Under the pieces are notes generated by a model. That model searched no databases. It was not told where the DNA came from and was given only the letters and a program-made list of their open reading frames with translations. A stretch of DNA of 11,040 bases from ZLKRG08 sp964565165 (lineage in GTDB: Bacteria > Actinomycetota > Actinomycetes > Nanopelagicales > Nanopelagicaceae), in NCBI GenBank assembly GCA_964565165.1, contig CAZMDJ010000038.1:1-11040 (forward strand). Reading direction: 5' to 3'. Below are positions 6,280-11,040 of the stretch, one piece after another. The translations under genes and the position numbers were made by a program. Numbering within the stretch: the stretch's first letter is position 1; every line of letters begins with the position of its first letter.

Positions 6280-7784
6280 AGTACTTGCGTCTAATTTCAT
6301 CGATGACTGCAATACTGTCGTCACTAAATCCACTTGCTGCAAATGGTGCGGAATTAAATCATCATTATCGCCCACAATTTCACTTCACTCCAAAGAAGAA
6401 TTGGATAAATGATCCAAATGGTTTGATTTATGTAAATGGCGAATACCATCTCTTCTTTCAATATAACCCAGAAGGAAAAAATTGGGGCCATATGTCATGG
6501 GGCCATGCGGTAAGTAAAGATCTTTTACACTGGAAAGAACTCCCAGTTGCGATACCTGAAGATGATAAATACATGATTTTCTCGGGAAGCGCGGTACTCG
6601 ATAAAGAAAATACGGCCGGATTTGGAAAGAATGCGATTGTTGCAATCTATACAAGTGCGACCAGAACCGAACCAAAGATTCAAAGCCAATCAATCGCATA
6701 TAGCAATGACTATGGCCGCACCTTCACTAAATATGAAGGAAATCCAATATTAGATATTGGCAGCAGCGAATTTCGCGATCCAAAAGTGTTTTGGGATGAA
6801 AAAAGAAGGCGTTGGGCGATGGTCCTCGTCAAAGCTTTAGAACATAAAGTCTCTATCTATTCATCAAAAGATTTAAAAACTTGGAGCCATGAATCAGATT
6901 TCGGCCCAGCTGCAAATATTGGTGGAGTATGGGAGTGCCCTGATTTATTTGAACTACCTGTTGAAGGCGGCACCGCATGGGTTCTAATTGTTAGTTTCAA
7001 TCCTGGTGGTTTGTACGGAGGATCGGGTGCACAGTATTTCATCGGAGATTTTAATGGAAATAAATTCACACCCAGATATCAAACAAAGAAAGTAAATTGG
7101 CTGGATTACGGTCAAGATAATTATGCCGCCGTTACTTTTAACAATGCCCCGGACAACCGTCGTATTTTGATTGGTTGGATGAGTAATTGGCAATATGCAA
7201 ATAAATTGAAAGAAACACCATGGACTGGTGCAATGACTGTACCTCATGAATTATCTCTCGTTAACAATGCAGGTGAAATTTACTTAGTACATAAACCGAT
7301 CAAAGAACTTGATTCTTTGAGAGGCAAGAAATTAATTAATATTAAGAAGGAAAATATTTCTGGTAATTTTTCTTTGAATAAAGTGACCGGAAACCAATTA
7401 GATATCTCGATAACAATTACTCCAGGGAAATCAAAATCAGCAGGAATTCGTATTTTGCAAAGCAAGGATGAACAGACTGAAATTGGTTACGATTCAAAAT
7501 CTAAATATATTTATATAAATCGTGGTGCGACCTCTTTATCTGAAACAAATGCTGATTTGGGCGGAGTACAGAGTTATCCAACTGCCCTTATCAATGGAAG
7601 CATCACTCTTCGAATTCTCGTTGATCGCAGTTCGGTTGAGGTGTTTACGGCAGATGGGTTAGGCGTAATTTCCGATTTAGTAATGCCAGACAAGAAAGAG
7701 TCAGTCGGGGTATCGCTCTTCGCCAAAGGTGGGAGCGCTAACATCTCAAACCTGACCATTTTTGCGCTCAAATCTGCGCTGTAA
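6276..7784 (+). CDS. Secreted glycoside hydrolase family 32 (levanase/fructanase/invertase)
   Basis: A 502-residue GH32 enzyme that should hydrolyse terminal beta-fructosyl bonds in sucrose, fructo-oligosaccharides, inulin or levan. All three catalytic motifs are present: WINDPNG at 43-49 with nucleophile D46, FRDP at 166-169 with transition-state-stabilising D168, and ECPD at 220-223 with acid/base E220. The five-bladed propeller covers about 30-335 and a GH32C-type beta-sandwich follows, including ITLRILVDRSSVEVF near the end. The N-terminus MKYLRLISSMTAILSSLNPL followed by AANGAE looks like a signal peptide, so the enzyme is probably exported. Its ATG overlaps the permease stop; AAGGG directly abuts it, too close for a normal Shine-Dalgarno, so coupling is likely, and M10 is an alternative start. 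Exact substrate and exo/endo mode cannot be told. Confidence 0.93.
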   Translation: MKYLRLISSMTAILSSLNPLAANGAELNHHYRPQFHFTPKKNWINDPNGLIYVNGEYHLFFQYNPEGKNWGHMSWGHAVSKDLLHWKELPVAIPEDDKYMIFSGSAVLDKENTAGFGKNAIVAIYTSATRTEPKIQSQSIAYSNDYGRTFTKYEGNPILDIGSSEFRDPKVFWDEKRRRWAMVLVKALEHKVSIYSSKDLKTWSHESDFGPAANIGGVWECPDLFELPVEGGTAWVLIVSFNPGGLYGGSGAQYFIGDFNGNKFTPRYQTKKVNWLDYGQDNYAAVTFNNAPDNRRILIGWMSNWQYANKLKETPWTGAMTVPHELSLVNNAGEIYLVHKPIKELDSLRGKKLINIKKENISGNFSLNKVTGNQLDISITITPGKSKSAGIRILQSKDEQTEIGYDSKSKYIYINRGATSLSETNADLGGVQSYPTALINGSITLRILVDRSSVEVFTADGLGVISDLVMPDKKESVGVSLFAKGGSANISNLTIFALKSAL

Positions 7785-7798
7785 GTTGATGTAAAAAC

Positions 7799-7825
7799 CT
7801 GTAACAACCCCTGTAATCGTTACAG
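7799..7825. promoter_or_regulatory. Operator candidate: CTGTAA/TTACAG palindrome with extra half-site
   Basis: CTGTAATCGTTACAG (7811-7825) is a perfect odd palindrome (6-base arms around TCG). A further CTGTAAC at 7799-7805 repeats the left arm and is the exact inverse of GTTACAG at 7819-7825. The element lies 14 bases after the GH32 stop and just before a TTGACC hexamer (7830-7835) that might be a -35. This suggests a regulator site for the second operon, different in sequence from the inverted repeat in front of the LacI-family gene. Confidence 0.45.
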
Positions 7826-7852
7826 AGTATTGACCCCGTACCTATTCCTTTC

Positions 7853-7865
7853 CATGTGACACATG
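7853..7865. promoter_or_regulatory. Palindrome CATGTG-A-CACATG in second operon leader
   Basis: A perfect 13-base palindrome with a single central A. It covers the place where a -10 element would be expected 17 bases after TTGACC (7830-7835), but CATGTG itself is a poor -10. It may be a second regulator site, or part of the transcript if initiation is upstream. No good promoter pair is recognisable in this gap. Confidence 0.35.
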
Positions 7866-7882
7866 AGTAATTTTCGCCTCAA

Positions 7883-7924
7883 TGTGTGAGTTTCCTTGGA
7901 CTCACATACCCCTTGAAAGGAAAC
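7883..7924 (+). promoter_or_regulatory. Leader stem-loop with anti-Shine-Dalgarno loop (possible pseudoknot)
   Basis: A nine-pair stem (7883-7891 with 7900-7908, one G-U) closes an 8-base loop TTCCTTGG (7892-7899). GTTTCCTT (7890-7897) is perfectly complementary to AAGGAAAC (7917-7924), which contains the Shine-Dalgarno of the SBP start at 7928. The RNA could form the hairpin alone, an SD-masking helix, or an H-type pseudoknot using the loop's TCCTT with AAGGA. Translational control is inferred from complementarity only. Confidence 0.4.
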
Positions 7925-7927
7925 TTA

Positions 7928-9262
7928 ATGAAGAAAAAGATTGGCATTATTGCTGCTGTAGCGCTTGTTGCGTCAGCTGCAATTATTCCAGCAACAACAG
8001 CATCTGCTGCTTCTTGCGCAAAGAAGACAAAGGTTTCAATGCTTGGCACAATCAAGCCAGAAATTAAGGACCAGTTCCTTGCTGCAGTTGCTGATTACAA
8101 CAAGAGCCAGAAGTGCTACACAGTTACTTCAATCCCTGGCGATCGCAATTTAACATTCTTACAGAACGTAACACCTATGTACGCTGCTAAGAACGCACCA
8201 ACAATCATGTACACACTTCAAGAGATCCCAGATATGGCTGACAAAGTCATTGACTGGAAGGGAACAAAGCTAGCTAAGTTAGCTCCAGCAGGTCTTCTTG
8301 CAGCTGCAAACATTGGTGGCAAGCAGGTTGGTGTTCCATCAACAGCTGAAGCATTCGGTCTTCTTTACAACAAGAAAGTTCTTGATGCTGCAGGAGTTAA
8401 TCCAGATAAGATCAAGACACGCGCAGATCTAGAAGCTGCATTCAAGACTTTGCAGTCAAAGGGCAAGAAGGCAGTTCACTTCTCAGCAATCTGGTGGTCA
8501 CTAGGTGCACACTTCACAAATATTTTCCATGCTAACGCTGCAAGCACACACGAAGGACGTCTAAAGGTTCTAGATAGCCTTGTTGCAGGAAATGCTAAGT
8601 TGTCATCAAACCCAGTCTTCCAGAACTGGTTAGCAACATTTGATCTTCTAAAGAAGTACAACGGTTCAACAGTTAACCTAACTGATACTGAATACGATGC
8701 ATCTATCGCAGATCTAACAAGCGGTGACTACGGATTCCTATTCCAGGGTAACTGGACAGAGCCAAACCTTCTTCAGGCAACTCCTGATGGAAAGTACGGC
8801 ATCATGTCACTACCAATCAGCAATGATGCAAAGGCATACGGAAACGACTCAATTCCTGTTGGCGTTCCTGGCTACTTCATGGTTGATAAGACCTACGCAT
8901 CAAAGGCGCAGCAAGCTGGCGCAATTGACTTCTTAACTTGGTTGTACACCTCACCAAAGGGTCAGCACCACGTAGCAGATCCAGCAACAAAGACTGGTGG
9001 CGGAATGGGCTTCATCCCTGTTTACAAGAACTGGAAGGTTGCACCAACTACTTACATGTCACAGGTAATCGCAAAGTATGTTGCGGCTAACAAGACACTT
9101 GAGTGGATCAACACTTACTACCCAGCAGGTTTGCAGGAAGAAGTAGGTAAGGTTTCAATGCAGCAGTACTTCACAGACAAGATCTCTGCAGCTGAACTTG
9201 CTACTGCAATCGAAAATGCTTGGAAGGGTAAAGCTAAGACCTGGCGCGGAGAGAAGGCGTAA
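7928..9262 (+). CDS. Sugar ABC transporter substrate-binding protein (operon 2)
   Basis: A 444-residue family 1 extracellular solute-binding protein of the MsmE/raffinose-type group. The ATG at 7928 is chosen because AAAGGAAA (7916-7923) is correctly placed and because MKKKIGIIAAVALVASAAII is a classic signal peptide start; an in-frame GTG at 7886 would add 14 residues ahead of it and is less likely. Cleavage probably falls in TASAA (24-28). C30 and C63 are close in the mature protein and may form a disulfide. AASC at 27-30 fits only a relaxed lipobox, so lipid anchoring is uncertain. Mature motifs include GVPSTAEAFGLLYNKKVLDAAG and FLFQGNWTEPNL. Lysine is almost always AAG, as in the other SBP, consistent with high expression. 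Ligand unknown; an oligosaccharide is likely. Confidence 0.9.
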   Translation: MKKKIGIIAAVALVASAAIIPATTASAASCAKKTKVSMLGTIKPEIKDQFLAAVADYNKSQKCYTVTSIPGDRNLTFLQNVTPMYAAKNAPTIMYTLQEIPDMADKVIDWKGTKLAKLAPAGLLAAANIGGKQVGVPSTAEAFGLLYNKKVLDAAGVNPDKIKTRADLEAAFKTLQSKGKKAVHFSAIWWSLGAHFTNIFHANAASTHEGRLKVLDSLVAGNAKLSSNPVFQNWLATFDLLKKYNGSTVNLTDTEYDASIADLTSGDYGFLFQGNWTEPNLLQATPDGKYGIMSLPISNDAKAYGNDSIPVGVPGYFMVDKTYASKAQQAGAIDFLTWLYTSPKGQHHVADPATKTGGGMGFIPVYKNWKVAPTTYMSQVIAKYVAANKTLEWINTYYPAGLQEEVGKVSMQQYFTDKISAAELATAIENAWKGKAKTWRGEKA

Positions 9263-9320
9263 TTCGCTTTCACTACTTGTCTTGTCTTACAAATAAATAA
9301 GTAACAACAAGAGAATAGTT

Positions 9321-9355
9321 GAGGCCAATCCGAGATCAAATTTCGGATTGGCCTC
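9321..9355 (+). repeat. Strong stem-loop between SBP and permease genes, operon 2
   Basis: GAGGCCAATCCGA (9321-9333) and TCGGATTGGCCTC (9343-9355) are perfect 13-base inverted repeats; one G-U and one A-U pair extend the stem, leaving a 5-base loop. A loosely T-rich stretch follows at 9362-9376, not an immediate T-run. It sits 58 bases after the SBP stop and 42 bases before the permease start, matching the position of the stem-loop in operon 1, and probably sets the SBP-to-permease expression ratio. Confidence 0.7.
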
Positions 9356-9397
9356 GCTACTCTTTACATAATTTTTGAAAACTTGGAGAATTGAATC

Positions 9398-10276
9398 ATG
9401 AGCCAGAGCAAACGCAAGAAAGCAATTGGTAAGTTCTTTGCTTTTGGCGCTATTCCTCTAACTATTTTTACTGGTGTTCTCATATATCCCTTTATGCAGG
9501 GTTTTTATTTAACTTTCACCGATTGGAATGGTTTTGATTACACAAAAATAGATGGCTTTAAAAACTATAAAGAGTCTTTAACTGATCCGCATTTTTGGAC
9601 CACTATGGGATTCACTCTGAAATTTGTATTGGTCTCTGTAATTCTTGTAAATCTGGTCGCTTTTGGCCTGGCGTTACTTGTAACTACTAAATTAAAGAGT
9701 TCAAATCTATTCCGTACATTCTTCTTTATCCCCAATCTAATTGGTGGAGTTGTTCTAGGCGTTATTTGGCAGTTTATTTTTAATACTGCGCTTACATCTT
9801 TGGCTCGCAAGTTCAAGATTCCATTCCTACAGGATTCGTGGCTTAACGACACAAATAAAGCATTCTGGGCTTTGATCATCGTTACTGTTTGGCAAGCAAG
9901 TGGCTACATGATGATTATTTATATAACTGGCCTAATTAGCATTGAGCCAGAAATCGTCGAAGCGGCAACAGTTGATGGAGCCACACCATTTCGCTTACTG
10001 ACAGCCATCAAGATTCCATTAATGGCGCAGGCATTCACAATCTCACTATTTTTAACGATGCGAAATGGATTTATGGCCTACGACGTTAACTTGGCGCTGA
10101 CCGGCGGAGGTCCATTCCGTACAACGGAGCTTATTTCTATGCATATTTTCCAAGAAGCTTTTGCATTCGGACATTTCGGAACAGGTCAAGCCAAGGCTGT
10201 ATTGATGTTCATCATGGTTGCATTTGCCGCTCTGCTCCAAGTCGCAGTTAGCAAGCGAATGGAGGCAAATCAGTGA
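9398..10276 (+). CDS. Sugar ABC transporter permease (MsmF/UgpA type, operon 2)
   Basis: A 292-residue permease of normal family length, the channel subunit receiving substrate from the upstream SBP. Hydrophobic segments are near 14-38, 70-97, 106-128, 155-180, 210-225 and 264-284. The ATPase-docking EAA loop reads EAATVDGATPFRLLTAIKIP at 188-207. The TM1-TM2 loop is short (DGFKNYKESLTDPHFW), in contrast with the long insertion in the corresponding permease of operon 1. GGAGAA at 9385-9390 provides the Shine-Dalgarno. Its TGA overlaps the next gene's GTG start as GTGA. Confidence 0.93.
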   Translation: MSQSKRKKAIGKFFAFGAIPLTIFTGVLIYPFMQGFYLTFTDWNGFDYTKIDGFKNYKESLTDPHFWTTMGFTLKFVLVSVILVNLVAFGLALLVTTKLKSSNLFRTFFFIPNLIGGVVLGVIWQFIFNTALTSLARKFKIPFLQDSWLNDTNKAFWALIIVTVWQASGYMMIIYITGLISIEPEIVEAATVDGATPFRLLTAIKIPLMAQAFTISLFLTMRNGFMAYDVNLALTGGGPFRTTELISMHIFQEAFAFGHFGTGQAKAVLMFIMVAFAALLQVAVSKRMEANQ

Positions 10277-11007
10277 GCGCCGTAAAGTCAGTCAACTCAG
10301 TGAAGAAGGAAAAAAAGCACGGCTCTATAGGTCGCAAAGCTGTCTTCTGGGTAGGTTTATTTCTTTCAATAAATTACGTGGCGCCATTCTTCTTAGTACT
10401 TCTTAACTCTTTTAAGACCAAGTACGACATTCTCGGCAACCCACTCGGATGGCCAACAGAATTTACTTTGGATAATTTCCAGCAAGCTATGGAAAAGATG
10501 AACTTCTTTAGGTCGCTGGTAAGTTCAATAATTGTGACTCTATTTAGCGTATCTGCATTGATCATTTTTTCATCAATGTTGGGTTATTTCCTAGCTCGTA
10601 CCAAAAATAAATTCACAAAGACCACCTTTTTAATCCTTGTAGCATCGATGATTGTGCCTTTCCAGGCGCTGATGATTCCTTTCATTGGAATTTGGTCGAA
10701 GTTCGTTTCGCTTAATAATCAAGCGGCACTTATCTTTTTCTATCAAGGATTTGGCGTCGCTCTTTCAACATTCCTCTACCACGGGTTTATTTCGAAAATC
10801 CCGACAGAGATTGATGAAGCAGCTTCAGTCGATGGTGCAAACGACTTTACAATTTTCTGGCGAATTATTTTCCCGATGCTTCGCCCAATCACAGCAACTG
10901 TTGCGATTGTTAATTCATTGTGGATTTGGAATGACTTCCTATTACCTCGTCTGGTTTTGACTAACGAGACTCAAACACTTCCACTCTCTACATATCTCTT
11001 TTATTGA
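10273..11007 (+). CDS. Sugar ABC transporter permease (MsmG/UgpE type), truncated by in-frame TGA
   Basis: A 244-residue reading frame for the second permease of operon 2. The GTG start overlaps the upstream TGA and has GGAGG (10261-10265) seven bases before it. Hydrophobic segments lie near 24-45, 79-107, 116-141, 149-172 and 204-222; the EAA loop is EAASVDGANDFTIFWRIIFP at 182-201. Family members are about 270-290 residues and have a sixth segment after an LPLSTYLFYGQY-like stretch. Here the frame reads LPLSTYLFY then TGA at 11005-11007, and the next eleven codons in the same frame still encode permease-like sequence. The product would lack the last membrane helix and is likely non-functional unless the TGA is read through or is a sequence error. 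Confidence 0.85.
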   Translation: MSAVKSVNSVKKEKKHGSIGRKAVFWVGLFLSINYVAPFFLVLLNSFKTKYDILGNPLGWPTEFTLDNFQQAMEKMNFFRSLVSSIIVTLFSVSALIIFSSMLGYFLARTKNKFTKTTFLILVASMIVPFQALMIPFIGIWSKFVSLNNQAALIFFYQGFGVALSTFLYHGFISKIPTEIDEAASVDGANDFTIFWRIIFPMLRPITATVAIVNSLWIWNDFLLPRLVLTNETQTLPLSTYLFY

Positions 11008-11040
11008 CAATATTCGACAGAGTATGGACAGGCGATGGCT
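11008..11040 (+). other. In-frame permease coding continuation after the TGA
   Basis: Directly after the TGA, in the same frame, the codons read QYSTEYGQAMA up to the window edge. This aligns with NFGTSYGQIMA in the operon 1 permease (residues 249-259) and with the usual GQYxTxWGxxMA of the family, so a Gly codon (GGA, one substitution from TGA) is expected at 11005-11007. The rest of the last helix should lie beyond the window. Confidence 0.75.

Noticed and set aside
6385..6699. 104-codon minus-strand frame inside GH32, and a similar one at 9565-9879
   Set aside because: Both are antisense to strongly conserved coding sequence and have no recognisable protein features.
7853..7865. CRP-type site in CATGTGACACATG
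   Set aside because: It contains TGTGA, but the TGTGA-N6-TCACA spacing is absent; the palindrome has a one-base centre.
7886..7927. Extended GTG start for the second SBP
   Set aside because: It would put 14 non-signal residues before a canonical MKKK signal peptide, and the good Shine-Dalgarno belongs to the ATG at 7928.
10273..11040. Alternative genetic code with UGA read as glycine
   Set aside because: Two permeases in this window end at TGA in ATGA or GTGA overlaps with correctly placed next genes, so TGA is a normal stop here.
1..11040. CRISPR arrays, insertion sequences, tRNA or rRNA genes
   Set aside because: No regularly spaced direct repeats, transposase-like frames, terminal inverted repeats or RNA gene signatures were seen.

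Overview
The window looks like chromosome from a low-GC actinobacterium, most likely a streamlined freshwater lineage of the Ca. Nanopelagicales (acI) type. This is inferred from actinobacterial-style protein sequences combined with AT-rich DNA, very short intergenic gaps, overlapping stop/start codons, and sugar ABC operons that carry no ATPase gene. No marker gene fixes the taxonomy.

Layout. (1) Positions 1-436, minus strand: the 5' part of a DUF1800-family gene that runs off the left edge. (2) 481-1017, plus: pyrE. (3) 1019-1657, minus: a DedA-family membrane protein, convergent with pyrE and one base from its stop. (4) 1785-2804, plus: a LacI-family regulator preceded by a clear operator-like inverted repeat. 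(5) 2903-7784, plus: a fructoside-use operon of substrate-binding protein (SBP), two permeases and a secreted GH32 fructosidase. (6) 7928 to the right edge, plus: a second sugar ABC operon of SBP and two permeases, the last interrupted by an in-frame TGA. All intergenic gaps are under 150 bases.

How it fits together (inference). The GH32 enzyme carries an N-terminal signal peptide and should cleave terminal fructose from sucrose, fructo-oligosaccharides, inulin or levan outside the membrane. The first transporter would import oligosaccharides or released sugars. The second may take a related sugar or the other hydrolysis product. Neither operon encodes the nucleotide-binding subunit, so a shared MsiK/MsmK-type ATPase elsewhere is expected. 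The LacI protein is the obvious candidate regulator of the first operon and of itself.

The least ordinary content is outside the main gene calls. The last permease has TGA exactly where a Gly codon is expected, and coding similarity resumes in the same frame. The leader of the second SBP has two odd palindromes and a stem-loop whose loop is complementary to its own Shine-Dalgarno. Both operons place a strong stem-loop between SBP and permease genes. The first permease has an insertion at the position corresponding to the MalF P2 loop. I see no CRISPR array, insertion sequence, tRNA or rRNA, and no clear novel multi-gene system.
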